A DNA stretch of 42,231 nucleotides, taken from positions 1 through 42,231 of the forward strand of contig CAMCYL010000015.1 of NCBI GenBank assembly GCA_945883905.1. Direction: 5' to 3'. The position numbers and the translations under genes are program-made. This document shows, piece by piece, positions 32,348 through 42,096 of the stretch (position 1 is its first letter; the number at the start of each line of letters is the position of its first letter). The DNA comes from Akkermansia muciniphila. Lineage in GTDB: Bacteria > Verrucomicrobiota > Verrucomicrobiia > Methylacidiphilales > CAMAQI01. The notes beneath the pieces are model-generated. The model did no database searches. It was not told the origin of the DNA and worked only from the letters and a program-made list of their open reading frames with translations.

Positions 32348-32920
32348 TTAGTTAAGAGTCGGAATAGGGATTTGAATTTCGGAGAGTCTCCAGAAGGCGG
32401 GAGTGAGATCGGTATTATGAAAAAGCATTCGTTGGGGGTGACCCGCGGAGGGAAGGCTAATTTCGTTGAGATGTTTCATGAGAAGTTGAAGATCGTTTAG
32501 CCAATCTTCTGAGTGATAGGTCCCACGTCTTGAGATCGCAAGGACCGATCCTCCATTGAGAGTTGATAAGCGAAGTCCCTTTTCTTTGGGGTCTGGAAGA
32601 GTGGCGTAGCTGCTCAAAATCATTTGAAGATAGATCTTTGTTGGCTTGGGGTTTTCAGAGGAGGGAATCCAACCCGGGAAGGTGAGAATAATCGGATAAC
32701 GGATCGGAGCCTTTGCTAGAGCAAGATAACGGGAGGTAAGTCGAAATGATTTTTGAATCTCATTTTCTGAAAGATCGATGACTTCTGCTTCGATGACTGG
32801 TGTTTCTTGAATATTTTTAATTACAATCTTTCCCGTCGGACTCGTTTGGATCCAATCCTTTGCTTGTAAAGCAGCAAGGGTCAAGAGGAGGAGTGAGAGC
32901 GGGAGGAAAGTTCGTTTCAC
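32348..32920 (-). CDS. Exported SOUL/GyrI-fold-like protein
   Basis: 190 aa with a signal peptide (LPLSLLLLTLAALQAKDW). The mature part reads like a SOUL heme-binding or GyrI-like effector-binding fold: GKIVIKNIQETPVIEAEVID, then ILTFPGWIP, GGSVLAISRRGTYHSEDWLN and ending RLSEIQIPIPTLN. The final strand EIQIPI is a feature of that fold. The heme-binding residues are not established. It lies between smc (6 bases) and recO (5 bases). The assignment is weak, based on strand pattern; it may be a lineage-specific protein. Confidence 0.45.
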   Translation of the reverse strand: MKRTFLPLSLLLLTLAALQAKDWIQTSPTGKIVIKNIQETPVIEAEVIDLSENEIQKSFRLTSRYLALAKAPIRYPIILTFPGWIPSSENPKPTKIYLQMILSSYATLPDPKEKGLRLSTLNGGSVLAISRRGTYHSEDWLNDLQLLMKHLNEISLPSAGHPQRMLFHNTDLTPAFWRLSEIQIPIPTLN

Positions 32921-32926
32921 ATCACC

Positions 32927-35900
32927 TTAGTTTTGCGTTGGTTCTGAGGCTGCGGGAGTATCCACTAATGGGGAGGAGGTTAAGACCATCTCCTCAATTA
33001 AGGCATCGGAGTTTTCTTGTCCCCGACTTTCATTGGCGAGTCGTGGATGAGATTCCGGGCTTTTATCTTGTTCCTCATGTTTATTGAGGCGGTAGGAGAG
33101 AATCGAAGAGACCCCTCTTTCTTGCATCGTTACCCCATATAAGGCATCTGCGACGCTGATCGTTCGTTTGTTGTGAGTAATCACGACAAATTGAGAGTTG
33201 GAGAGGAATCGTTTCAACATTTTGATAAAACGATTAATGTTGGATTCATCAAGCGGAGCATCCATTTCATCCAAGACGCAGAAGGGACTTGGCTTGACTT
33301 GGTAAAGAGCGAAGAGGAGTGCCACGGCGGTCATTGTTTTTTCTCCTCCGGAGAGCAAGGTGATGCTTTGGGGTTGTTTTCCGGGAGGTTTTGCAATGAT
33401 ATCGATCCCGGATTCCAGAGGATCATTTTCATCTTGGAGAACGAGTTTACCCATTCCTCCACCAAAAAGTTCAGTGAAGGTTTGTTGGAAGTTCACGCGC
33501 ACTTTTTCAAAGGTCTCTGAGAAGAGAATCTTGGTGGTTTCGTTGATCTTTTTAATCGCCTCCAAGAGTTGTTCTCGTGAGTTACGAAGATCTGCCAGTT
33601 GATTTACTAAGTTTTGGTGATGTTTTTCTAAATCTTCGTATTCAGCGATCGAATCTAAATTGACAGGACCCATGCTATCGAGGCGCTGACGTTTCTCGGA
33701 AACCTCGGCATCGATCATATCCCAATCGGGGGTTTGTTCCTCTTCGCTGACTTCAGGAAGGTTTTCTAAGGAGAGTTGATAGTGATGCTCAAAGCGTTCA
33801 CGCAGCGCATTGAGTTTCATTTCACGTTTACTAATCGCAACCTCGATCGAGGTTTTTTTGGATTGAACTTCGGAGAGTTCGCGTCGGAAATTGCGAAGAA
33901 TTTGTTCTTGCTCCTGAATTGTTGATTGAAGTCCCCCCTTCATTTCGCATTTCGCGTTCAAGTGCTCCTCTAATTCACGGATTTGAATTTCGGCACTGTT
34001 CTGTTCTTCAATCGCTGAGGCGATTTCGTCACGTGAAGTTTGAACTCGTATTCCATATTCCTCAATCGATTGACGGCGTTGAGAGAGAGTTTCATTGAGC
34101 TCATGAATTCGCAGATTCGCTTGAACTTGTTGATGGGCGAGGTGATCTCGTTGTTGTGCCTGAGTCGCAAGTTGAACTTTCAGTTCAGAAAGTTCTTGGC
34201 GAATGCCTCCCTCTTCATGAAGTAAGTCTTCGAGTTGTCGGCTTAAAGAGTCGCTCTCCTCTTGTGCGGTTTGAATTTGAACCGTGAGACCTTCACGTTC
34301 GGCGACGAAGAGTTGTAATTTCTCTTGGTCGGCTTGATCTTGAGCGATTAATCGATTGATATCGGCGAGGAGAGTTTGGATTTGGCGATCAATTTGAACT
34401 CCTGTTTCATCGATGGCGTGATGTGATTGACGATGTTTCGTGACCTCAATCTCTTGCTCATGGGTTCGCTCTTGAATTTGTTGATATTCTGATTGAAGTG
34501 TTGTGAGTTGTTCTTGAAGTGAATCAAAACGATTTTGTTCAGCTTCGAAATGAACTCGGAGGTCGTTGAGTTCAAGATCGATGACTCGTATTTCATTTTG
34601 TCTTAAGAAAAGATCGTAGGTGGCAGCATCATGACAACCGACTTTGATAAATCCTTGTGCGGTGATCAGATCGCCATGAACGGTCGCAATGGTGGCCTCT
34701 GGGTAGCGTTGTTTTAGGGCTAAGGCTTCATCGATTGATTCGGTGACGAAGGAGTATTCGAGCAGTGATTTAAGTAAGGGGAGAATTTCCGTATGTGCTT
34801 CAATTTTAAGAAGGGCGTGAGAGGATTCATGCAGGAGTGTTGTTGTGTAGGGACGAGAAATGTTCCGGAGAGCAAGCGTAACCTGCTTCATTTCACGAGA
34901 GTGGAGTGATTGGATGAGTGGTTGTGCTTGATCAAGATTTTCGAGAATTAAAGCTTGTGCGTTCTCTCCGAGAAGAAGGGAGATCGCTTTTTCAAATCCG
35001 GAGTGAACCTGGAAATGATCTGAGAGAAGTCCCGAAAGTTGAAGAGAAAACTCGGAAGTTTGAATATCTGTGAGTACTTGTTGAAGGTCAGGGGAGACTT
35101 TGGAGCGCTTTTGGACGATTTCAGAAAGGGCCGATTTTTGAGCCTCCTTGGAGTGAAATGCTTTTTTCGATTGATCGAGAAGCTGTTGAGCTCCTTTAAA
35201 TTCGCCTTGGATTGATTGAAGGGATTCGGAAATCGAAGAGCGACGTGATTTGAGGGATTGGAGGTTTTCCTCTGTTGAGCGGAGAAGCGTCTCGACTTCG
35301 AGGCGACGGGCTTCGTTTGCTTGGTGGCGTTGATCGAGGAGACCTTGTTCTGTTTTGAGGTTTTCTAAACGGAAGAGGAAGTTCCGTTGTTGGAGTTCAA
35401 GGGCGGCTGTTTGCTCTCGGATGAGGTGGAGTTTGTTTTGAAGTTGATTGAGCGATTCTAGTTTTGCGGAGCGTTGCAGGTCAATGGTTTGCCTTTTTTG
35501 ATCGATAGTCCGGAAGGATTCCTCTTTTTCTACGCAAGCCGATTCCGTATTTTGAACAATGAATTGGAGTTCCTCTAATTGAGTTCCTAAGTGTTGAAGG
35601 CTTTCTTCTTGGATACGGATTTTTTCATCAACAGAGGCGAGTTCAACTTGAGCTTGTTCTTGGAGTTGTTGATATTCGACGATGCGACTTTCGTTGTTTT
35701 GGATTCGTTGGATTGCTTTTTCTTGGGTGATTCGATGATTATTTTGAAGATCGCGAAGTCCGGCGATTGAACGTTCGAGTTCTTCGACCTCAAGACGGAC
35801 TTGATTCAGTCCTGCTTCTTGTCCCTCGATTTGTTGTTCAAAGGAGGTTTGTTGCGAAGAGGAGTCGAGAAGTTGAGCTTGGTATTGAGAGAGTTCTAAT

Positions 35901-36613
35901 TGAATCTCATCGAATTGATGTTTTCCAAGTTTGAGTTCAAGTCCTTTGAGTTCTTCAAGAAGTTCTTGATAGCGTTTCGCTTTACTGGCTTGGCGTTGCA
36001 AGGAGCCCAATTGACGGGAGACTTCTTGGATTTGAGTATCGAGAATTGTGCTGTTCGCCTCGGCATGTTCGAGTTTACGGAGAGCCTCTTTGCGTTGGCT
36101 TTTGTAGCGTGTGATCCCTGCTGCCTCTTCAAAAATAGCTCGGCGATCTTCAGGACGTGCGGAAAGAATTAAATCGATCTTTCCTTGTTCCATAATGGAA
36201 TAGGAGGAGCGACCGATTCCGGTATCCATAAAGGTTTGTTGGATATCTCGGAGGCGACACGGTTGTTTATTGATCTCGTATTCACTAGATCCATCACGGA
36301 AAAGACGACGAGTAATCGTGATCTCATTGTATTCTGTTTGAAGCGTTCCTTCGCAGTCGCCGAAAGTGAGGGAGACCTCTGCCATTCCGAGCGGTTTGCG
36401 ATTTTCGCTTCCGTTAAAAATAACATCTTGCATTTGACCGCCGCGAAGGGCTTTGGCGGATTGCTCTCCGAGCACCCATCGGATCGAATCTAAGACATTG
36501 CTTTTTCCGCAGCCATTCGGACCGACGATGGCAGTGATCCCTTTATGGAACTCGATTTTAGTAGGATCAGAGAAGGATTTAAATCCGTGTACATGGAGTG
36601 CTTTGAGGTACAT
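32927..36613 (-). CDS. smc: Chromosome partition protein SMC
   Basis: Large ATPase that organises and segregates the chromosome with ScpAB. 1228 aa from the ATG at 36613; a TTG at 36637 extends the frame by 8, but MYLKALHVHGFKSF is the standard SMC start. Walker A is VGPNGCGKSNVLDSIRWVLG. Long coiled coils rich in Gln/Glu/Leu fill residues about 170-500 and 670-1020. A hinge lies near 520-660 (IATVHGDLITAQGFIKVG); its usual GG turn is changed to KVG. The signature LLSGGEKTMTAVALLFAL and Walker B FCVLDEMDAPLDESNINRF are intact. An extra ~50-residue tail ends the protein. Confidence 0.97.
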   Translation of the reverse strand: MYLKALHVHGFKSFSDPTKIEFHKGITAIVGPNGCGKSNVLDSIRWVLGEQSAKALRGGQMQDVIFNGSENRKPLGMAEVSLTFGDCEGTLQTEYNEITITRRLFRDGSSEYEINKQPCRLRDIQQTFMDTGIGRSSYSIMEQGKIDLILSARPEDRRAIFEEAAGITRYKSQRKEALRKLEHAEANSTILDTQIQEVSRQLGSLQRQASKAKRYQELLEELKGLELKLGKHQFDEIQLELSQYQAQLLDSSSQQTSFEQQIEGQEAGLNQVRLEVEELERSIAGLRDLQNNHRITQEKAIQRIQNNESRIVEYQQLQEQAQVELASVDEKIRIQEESLQHLGTQLEELQFIVQNTESACVEKEESFRTIDQKRQTIDLQRSAKLESLNQLQNKLHLIREQTAALELQQRNFLFRLENLKTEQGLLDQRHQANEARRLEVETLLRSTEENLQSLKSRRSSISESLQSIQGEFKGAQQLLDQSKKAFHSKEAQKSALSEIVQKRSKVSPDLQQVLTDIQTSEFSLQLSGLLSDHFQVHSGFEKAISLLLGENAQALILENLDQAQPLIQSLHSREMKQVTLALRNISRPYTTTLLHESSHALLKIEAHTEILPLLKSLLEYSFVTESIDEALALKQRYPEATIATVHGDLITAQGFIKVGCHDAATYDLFLRQNEIRVIDLELNDLRVHFEAEQNRFDSLQEQLTTLQSEYQQIQERTHEQEIEVTKHRQSHHAIDETGVQIDRQIQTLLADINRLIAQDQADQEKLQLFVAEREGLTVQIQTAQEESDSLSRQLEDLLHEEGGIRQELSELKVQLATQAQQRDHLAHQQVQANLRIHELNETLSQRRQSIEEYGIRVQTSRDEIASAIEEQNSAEIQIRELEEHLNAKCEMKGGLQSTIQEQEQILRNFRRELSEVQSKKTSIEVAISKREMKLNALRERFEHHYQLSLENLPEVSEEEQTPDWDMIDAEVSEKRQRLDSMGPVNLDSIAEYEDLEKHHQNLVNQLADLRNSREQLLEAIKKINETTKILFSETFEKVRVNFQQTFTELFGGGMGKLVLQDENDPLESGIDIIAKPPGKQPQSITLLSGGEKTMTAVALLFALYQVKPSPFCVLDEMDAPLDESNINRFIKMLKRFLSNSQFVVITHNKRTISVADALYGVTMQERGVSSILSYRLNKHEEQDKSPESHPRLANESRGQENSDALIEEMVLTSSPLVDTPAASEPTQN

Positions 36614-36918
36614 ATTAAAACCGATAAAAGCGATCAATACTCACAAGACAAGAAAAAGATTAACCACAACTAATAGTATAAGAAAATTTAATATACACTA
36701 TATGTAGTGTATATTGATCTTAAATCCTATCATCTTAAAGATAAGAGATTTAGGTAAACTTTATACACAAAAGAAGATAATAAAGTGAAATAATTGCGAG
36801 TTGATTGAGATCGGCATTGAGATCGTTTGGATAGAGAGGATGGGGGGCTTTAATGAGCGAGGGAGTATTATTTCCGCTTTACGCGACTCCTTGATTCCTC
36901 TTCCCTAAGCAGAATATC
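36614..36918. other. Divergent control region between smc and pabB
   Basis: 305 bases, AT-rich. It holds the perfect palindrome at 36690-36715 and an imperfect TAAATC...GATTTA hairpin at about 36723-36754. No gene recognised. It must contain promoters for both the smc and pabB directions, but I could not assign boxes. Confidence 0.5.
36690..36715. promoter_or_regulatory. Perfect 11-bp palindrome, possible operator
   Basis: AATATACACTA at 36690-36700 and its exact reverse complement at 36705-36715, loop TATG. It lies between divergent smc and pabB, 77 bases from the smc start. Shape and place fit a dimeric regulator site, but no protein is known; a small structural hairpin is the alternative. 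Confidence 0.5.
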
Positions 36919-38079
36919 ATGACTCCCTTTGTTTCATTGAATTCTTGGACGCATCCGGGACAGGTCTATCAGGCCATGGATCCCGTAGCGGTTTTAAGGG
37001 GAGGGATACGAGATTGGGGGATTCTTTCGGAGACCCTCCAACGCTATCAAAAACAGTTAGTGGATACCCCTCATCCGCTAGGGGGACTGGTGGGTTATAT
37101 CTCTTATGAAGGAGATTTTTGTTTTGGGGTCTTTCCGGAGATTCATTCCTCATTTCATGAGCAGCAAACGGAGCGTTGGAAGGAACGTGCTCTTGTTTTA
37201 GAGAGGGAGACCTCGTTAGGGAGTTTGGTCTCTTCTTGTGGTGAGGGGGAGTTTTGTCGACGTGTTTGTAAGGCGCAGGAGTATATTCGTTCCGGGGATA
37301 TTTATCAGGTAAATCTTGCTCATCGTTTTCAAGCCCCGTGGGAGGGGAATCCTTATCGACTTTTTGAATCGTTGATGCAGCGGAGTCCTGCTCCTGGATC
37401 GGCCTTTCTTGATTTTGGAGAGCAGAAGATTTTATGTTCCTCTCCGGAGCTTTTTTTAAAGATTCAGGGGAGACATATGGTGACCCGTCCGATTAAAGGG
37501 ACTCGTCCGAGGGATCGAGATCCGATTCGTGATGGACAGCTGGCTTACGAATTAATTGCCGATCCTAAAGAGCTCGCGGAACTCATTATGATTACCGATT
37601 TAGAGCGAAATGATCTCGGGCAGATTTGCGACTATGGAACGGTTCAAGTGACCGATTTGATTAAATTGGAGAAATATCCGCAGGTTTATCATTTGGTTTC
37701 GACGGTGGAAGGGGATTTACGTCCTGAGATTGATGTGATTGAGGCGGTAAAGGCCTGTTTTCCGGGGGGATCGATTACAGGGGCTCCTAAAAAAAGGGCT
37801 CGTGAGATCATTAGTGAGCTTGAACAGATGGATCGTGGAATTTATACGGGGGCGATTGGGTATTTTGCTTTTAATGGGGATGTTTCTTTGAGTATGGCGA
37901 TTCGGACGATGTTTGTGGAGTCAGGGATTGTTCATTTTCATGTGGGGAGTGGGATTACCATCGATTCTGTGCCTGAGCGGGAGTATCAAGAGACGCTCCA
38001 TAAGGCGAGTGGAATGAAGTGGGCGTTGGAGATGCACGCGGCTCAATCCTCTGAGGTTAAACGGGAGGTGTTGAGATGA
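36919..38079 (+). CDS. pabB: Aminodeoxychorismate synthase component I
   Basis: Makes 4-amino-4-deoxychorismate from chorismate for folate synthesis. 386 aa. The chorismate-binding domain has IRSGDIYQVNLAHRF, MVTRPIKGTRPRDRDP, IMITDLERNDLGQIC and FPGGSITGAPKKRA. The Lys in PIKGT is the PabB nucleophile position; TrpE proteins have Ala there, so PabB is the better name. The N-terminal domain is shortened compared with full TrpE/PabB. It overlaps pabC by ATGA, consistent with a folate operon. Confidence 0.93.
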   Translation: MTPFVSLNSWTHPGQVYQAMDPVAVLRGGIRDWGILSETLQRYQKQLVDTPHPLGGLVGYISYEGDFCFGVFPEIHSSFHEQQTERWKERALVLERETSLGSLVSSCGEGEFCRRVCKAQEYIRSGDIYQVNLAHRFQAPWEGNPYRLFESLMQRSPAPGSAFLDFGEQKILCSSPELFLKIQGRHMVTRPIKGTRPRDRDPIRDGQLAYELIADPKELAELIMITDLERNDLGQICDYGTVQVTDLIKLEKYPQVYHLVSTVEGDLRPEIDVIEAVKACFPGGSITGAPKKRAREIISELEQMDRGIYTGAIGYFAFNGDVSLSMAIRTMFVESGIVHFHVGSGITIDSVPEREYQETLHKASGMKWALEMHAAQSSEVKREVLR

Positions 38080-38783
38080 GGAAAAAGGAAGAAAGTAAAG
38101 TGATTCCGAATTTTGCGCCGTGGCTTGGAGTCTTTGAGACCTTGAAGGTGATTAACGGTCGGGTTCTTTTTTTTAAGGAACATGCTCTCTCTTTAAAAGA
38201 AAGTGCAGCGGTCATGGGCTTAAGGGCACCGTCTGAGAAAGTCCTTCAAAAAATACAAATACCGAGGCTTTCCGGTCGACTTCGTTGGATTGTCGATACT
38301 GAAGGATTTCGATTTCTTTTTAATGCGGAGAAAATGGGGAGGAGATCGGCTTACATTTTAGGGGTTTCGCAAGTGAGGGTCGGAAGTCAGAATTGGGATG
38401 CTCGTTATAAAACAGTGAGTTACTTAAGTCATTGGCAGGCACGGATGGAGTGTGAGACGGTGGATGAGGTTGTTTTGCTGAATGAATGGGATGAAATCGC
38501 TACGGTTTCAATGGCGAATATTTTTTGGGTAAAAAATGGAGTCGTTTATACTCCCAGTATTGATTGTGGCTGTCGTAAGGGGGTTGTCCGTCAATGGATT
38601 CAAAAGCAGGTGCGTGTTAAAGAGGGGGGCTACGGTTTAGATCAATTAGCGGAGGCGGAGGAGATTTTTTTAACGAATAGTATGCTGGGAGTTCAGCCGG
38701 TGTGCCGTTTTTTGGGTCGAGCGTTTAGGAAGGGAAAGCAGACCTCTTTATTTGTGAAAAAATGGAATGAGTTCCTGATTTAA
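38076..38783 (+). CDS. pabC: Aminodeoxychorismate lyase (class IV aminotransferase)
   Basis: PLP enzyme releasing 4-aminobenzoate from aminodeoxychorismate. 235 aa. FETLKVINGRVLFFKEHALS is the family N-terminal block. YKTVSYLSHWQARMECETVD carries the PLP Lys (YKT), and VDEVVLLNEWDEIATVSMAN then IFWVKNGVVYTPSIDCGC match the fold. Immediately downstream and coupled to pabB, so PabC is preferred over a D-amino acid or branched-chain aminotransferase. At 235 aa it is shorter than the usual ~270. Confidence 0.88.
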   Translation: MRKKEESKVIPNFAPWLGVFETLKVINGRVLFFKEHALSLKESAAVMGLRAPSEKVLQKIQIPRLSGRLRWIVDTEGFRFLFNAEKMGRRSAYILGVSQVRVGSQNWDARYKTVSYLSHWQARMECETVDEVVLLNEWDEIATVSMANIFWVKNGVVYTPSIDCGCRKGVVRQWIQKQVRVKEGGYGLDQLAEAEEIFLTNSMLGVQPVCRFLGRAFRKGKQTSLFVKKWNEFLI

Positions 38784-38851
38784 GATTTTTTTGATTTGTT
38801 TAATATTAGGTTGACGAATGGGCCCTTTTGCAATCATGATGTTAAAAATTT

Positions 38852-40264
38852 ATGGACTATCCCCGAAAAACTAAAATTATTGTGACCCTTGGACCGGCAA
38901 CTTCTGAACCGGAAATGATCAAAAAGTTAATGTTAGCGGGAGTGAATGTCTTCCGTTTTAATATGTCTCATGCTCCGCATGATTGGGTCCATCGGACGGC
39001 AAAATCGATTCGTGGCTTTTCGGATGAACTTTCAAATCCAGTGGCGATTTTGCTCGATACTCAAGGGCCTGCGATTCGGACCGGAGATCTCCCTGCTAAA
39101 TTAGATTTAAAGCCAGGGGATGTTTTCACCTTTACCGTTCGCGGTGAAAAGAGTGAAGAGGCTTACTCAGTTGATGTGAATTATGATGATCTCGTCAACG
39201 ATATCAATGTGGGAGATACGGTGTTGGTCGATAACGGCGTTATTCAAATGAAAGTTTTGACCAAGGAGGCGCATAAGCTCAAATGTGAAGTGTTGACGCC
39301 CGGTCTTTTAGGCAGTCGTAAGCATATTAATCTTCCTGGAGTGAAAGTGAACCTTCCCGCTTTAACGGAAAAAGATATTCGTGATGTTCAATGTGGGGTC
39401 GAGGCCGGTGTCGATTGGATCGCTCTTTCCTTTGTTCGTGAGGGACGTGATGTTCAGATTCTTCGTGAACTTCTTAAATCCAAAAATTCCGCTCATATTA
39501 AGATCGTCGCTAAGGTTGAGGATCAACTGGCGGTGAAGAATATCGATGAAATTGTCGAAGCGGCGGATACTGTCATGGTGGCTCGTGGAGATCTTGGAAT
39601 TGAATGTCCTTATGAGGAGCTTCCGATTATTCAACGACGGATTGTGAAACGTTGTCTTCAACGTGGAAAACCGGTCATTGTGGCAACACACATGTTAGAA
39701 AGTATGATTTCCAATCCGATTCCGACTCGTGCGGAGATTACGGATGTGGCGAATGCCGTTTATGAGGAGGCTGATTGTATTATGCTTTCGGGTGAAACCA
39801 CTGTCGGTAAATATCCAGTTCAATGCGTGGAAGTGATGAATAAGGTGGCGTGTCGGATTGAGCGAAGTGGAAACGTCGGTTTCCATGAATCGGTTCAATT
39901 GCATAGTGATCGGGATCGTGTAGCGGCATCAGCGGTTCATTTGGCGGATGAAACCCGGGCCCATGGAATCTGTGTCTTTACTCGAAGCGGCGGTTTGGCA
40001 GGAATTGTTGCCGCGCTTCGTCCTGAAGTTTCACCGATCTATGCCTTTGCAGAAAGCAAAGAGCTTTGTCAGCAACTTTGCCTTATTTTTGGGGTGATTC
40101 CGATTCAGATTGATTTTGGAACTGAGCCTAAGGAGACGATGGAACGTGCGGAGGCAGCTCTTCGTCATCGTGGGTTAACCCCTCCTGGAACAAAAATGGT
40201 TTTTGTTGCGGATCATCGTTTAGTGGATCATGCCGTTGAAACGATGCAATTACGGGTTTTTTAG
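38852..40264 (+). CDS. pyk: Pyruvate kinase
   Basis: Final glycolytic step, phosphoenolpyruvate plus ADP to pyruvate plus ATP. 470 aa. Blocks are KIIVTLGPATSEPEMIKKLM, GVNVFRFNMSHA, ILLDTQGPAIRTG, NLPGVKVNLPALTEKD, KIVAKVEDQLAVKNIDEIVE and VMVARGDLGIECPYEELPII (catalytic Lys and metal ligands), then HMLESMISNPIPTRAEITDV. The C-terminal domain (THGICVFTRSGGLA in variant form, ARGVCVFT-like) is complete. It is in the plus-strand run after pabC, with a 68-base gap that may carry its own promoter. No clear Shine-Dalgarno sequence. Confidence 0.97.
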   Translation: MDYPRKTKIIVTLGPATSEPEMIKKLMLAGVNVFRFNMSHAPHDWVHRTAKSIRGFSDELSNPVAILLDTQGPAIRTGDLPAKLDLKPGDVFTFTVRGEKSEEAYSVDVNYDDLVNDINVGDTVLVDNGVIQMKVLTKEAHKLKCEVLTPGLLGSRKHINLPGVKVNLPALTEKDIRDVQCGVEAGVDWIALSFVREGRDVQILRELLKSKNSAHIKIVAKVEDQLAVKNIDEIVEAADTVMVARGDLGIECPYEELPIIQRRIVKRCLQRGKPVIVATHMLESMISNPIPTRAEITDVANAVYEEADCIMLSGETTVGKYPVQCVEVMNKVACRIERSGNVGFHESVQLHSDRDRVAASAVHLADETRAHGICVFTRSGGLAGIVAALRPEVSPIYAFAESKELCQQLCLIFGVIPIQIDFGTEPKETMERAEAALRHRGLTPPGTKMVFVADHRLVDHAVETMQLRVF

Positions 40265-40276
40265 GATCCCTTGTTC

Positions 40277-41125
40277 ATGCGAAGAGACTTTAAAGGTTGG
40301 ACGATTTTCATTACCGGGGCCTCTGCAGGTCTTGGACGGGAGTTTGCACGGCAGTGGGCTCGCGAGGCGGGTCGTCTGGTTTTAGTCGCTCGTCGAACAG
40401 ATCGTTTGGAGCAAGTGAAAGAGGATCTTCTTTCGATTAATTCTACCTTACAAATTGATCTTTTAACTTACGACATTAGCGTTCCTGAAGAGATGGTTCG
40501 GTTGATGAACTGGTGTGATGAGAATCAAGTTCATGCCGATCTATTGCTGAATAATGCAGGGTTGGGGGACTACGGAGTTTATGAACTAACGGATTGGACA
40601 AAGCTCGATCAGATGTTGATGGTAAATATTGTCGCACTCTCCGCTTTGACTCGATATTTTCTCCCAGAAATGATCCGTCGAAAAAAAGGGGCGATTGCGA
40701 ACGTGAGTTCGATTGCGAGTTTTCTTCCAGTTCCAACCTTTGCCGTTTATGCGGCGACAAAGGCCTATGTGACCAGTTTTTCCGAGGCCCTTTCGGTGGA
40801 GTTAGAGGGGACAGGGGTAACCGTGACGGCGATTTGTCCCGGTCCTATTCCGACGGAATTTGGATCGGTCGCAGAGCGGACCGGAAAAACAAAGCCGTTA
40901 GAGTCCCCTCCTTGGTTTCAAATTACGGCTCCGCAGGCGGTAAGGGAATCGATTGGAGCGATTCGTTCTGGAAAACCGCGTTTTGTTCCCGGATGGATCG
41001 TGCGGTGTGTGGCGATGATGATGAGTGGATCTCCTGCCCTCTTGATTCGGTGGATTGGAAAAAGGTTTGGAAAATTTCCCGATAAGGCACAGAGTCAGCG
41101 CGACGCGGTACGTGTCGCTGAATGA
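40277..41125 (+). CDS. Short-chain dehydrogenase/reductase
   Basis: NAD(P)-dependent oxidoreductase, about 282 aa. The nucleotide loop is TGASAGLGREFARQW, LLLNNAGLGDYG is the NNAG motif, and SSIASFLPVPTFAVYAATKAY holds the catalytic Ser, Tyr and Lys. CPGPIPTEF is the usual PG motif. Substrate unknown; the closest pattern is the DltE/YqjQ type of classical SDR. ATG at 40277 is preferred; a TTG at 40271 is in frame. The stop overlaps waaF by ATGA, so the two are probably co-translated and may act on envelope components, an inference. Confidence 0.9.
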   Translation: MRRDFKGWTIFITGASAGLGREFARQWAREAGRLVLVARRTDRLEQVKEDLLSINSTLQIDLLTYDISVPEEMVRLMNWCDENQVHADLLLNNAGLGDYGVYELTDWTKLDQMLMVNIVALSALTRYFLPEMIRRKKGAIANVSSIASFLPVPTFAVYAATKAYVTSFSEALSVELEGTGVTVTAICPGPIPTEFGSVAERTGKTKPLESPPWFQITAPQAVRESIGAIRSGKPRFVPGWIVRCVAMMMSGSPALLIRWIGKRFGKFPDKAQSQRDAVRVAE

Positions 41126-42096
41126 ATATTACTTTAAAAGAGAATGTAGCGGTTCGATCTCCGAATTGGCTAGGGGATGCAGTGATTTGTCTGCCAGCGG
41201 TTCGTAATCTTAAAAAGTTTCTAGGTGATCGACCTTTAACTGTGGTGACCCCAGAAAAACTTCAAGGATTGTGGAATCAGTGTCGATTTGTTGATCGTGT
41301 GATATCCTTGCCGAACTCGAAGAAAATGATTACCTCTGTGCGTCAAATTCGGAGTGCCAAGATTGATTCTATTTTTCTTTTTCCGAATTCCCTAAGGGTA
41401 GCCAGTGAGGCAGTGATCGCTCAAATTCCTCAAAGAATTGGAAAAAGAGGGCATTCACGTCGATTTCTTCTTACCGATCTTTGTCCTCCATTTTCTTTTA
41501 GTGCTGAGAAGATTCATCAAAAGTACGATTATATTGAGATGGTCCGTCAAGCGACAGGGGAGAGTGACGAATCGCTTCCGATCATTTTAGAAAATCGTGA
41601 TCGAGTAAGGGAAGATGAAATTGCTATTTTTCCCGGAGCCGAGTATGGGGCGGCGAAGCGATGGATTTCTGAGCGATTTATTCAGACGGCTCAGGTGTTA
41701 CAAAAAAAGACCGGGGCTCGAATTCGATTTTATGGGGCGGAAAAGGATCGGGAGATATGTGATGAGATTTCATCGCAAGTCGAGGGAAGTCAATCTTTCG
41801 CAGGAAAAACGACTTTAGAGGAATTGATTCAGAGAATGGCTTCGGTGAAGTTAGTGATAGGCAATGACAGCGGAGCGATGCATTTAGCGTCACTTCTAAG
41901 AACTCCCGCTGTGGCACTTTTTGGATCGACCGAGCCCCGACTTACAGGACCGATGAGTGATACCGTGACTGTGATCCGAAAGCATCTTGTTTGTAGTCCC
42001 TGCTTTCTCCGGGATTGTCCTCTAGACTTTGGTTGTATGAAGAAGATTTCAGTGGAGGAAGTCGTTCAAGCAAGTTTAGCTCATTTAGTAGAGTAG
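41122..42096 (+). CDS. waaF: Lipopolysaccharide heptosyltransferase II
   Basis: Glycosyltransferase family 9 enzyme adding the second heptose to the LPS inner core. 324 aa, the family length. VRSPNWLGDAVICLPAVRNL is the WaaF N-terminal block. AIFPGAEYGAAKRWISERF and LVIGNDSGAMHLASLLRTP then ALFGSTEPRLTGP are donor-site motifs. CSPCFLRDCPLDFGCMKKIS is the Cys-rich WaaF signature. Last gene of the plus-strand run. Its final codons (VE and stop) lie exactly where a minus-strand group II intron seems to end, so the original C-terminus may have differed slightly. Confidence 0.93.
   Translation: MNITLKENVAVRSPNWLGDAVICLPAVRNLKKFLGDRPLTVVTPEKLQGLWNQCRFVDRVISLPNSKKMITSVRQIRSAKIDSIFLFPNSLRVASEAVIAQIPQRIGKRGHSRRFLLTDLCPPFSFSAEKIHQKYDYIEMVRQATGESDESLPIILENRDRVREDEIAIFPGAEYGAAKRWISERFIQTAQVLQKKTGARIRFYGAEKDREICDEISSQVEGSQSFAGKTTLEELIQRMASVKLVIGNDSGAMHLASLLRTPAVALFGSTEPRLTGPMSDTVTVIRKHLVCSPCFLRDCPLDFGCMKKISVEEVVQASLAHLVE

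Noticed and set aside
36690-36715. Terminator for smc or pabB
   Set aside because: It lies upstream of both divergent genes and lacks a T-run.
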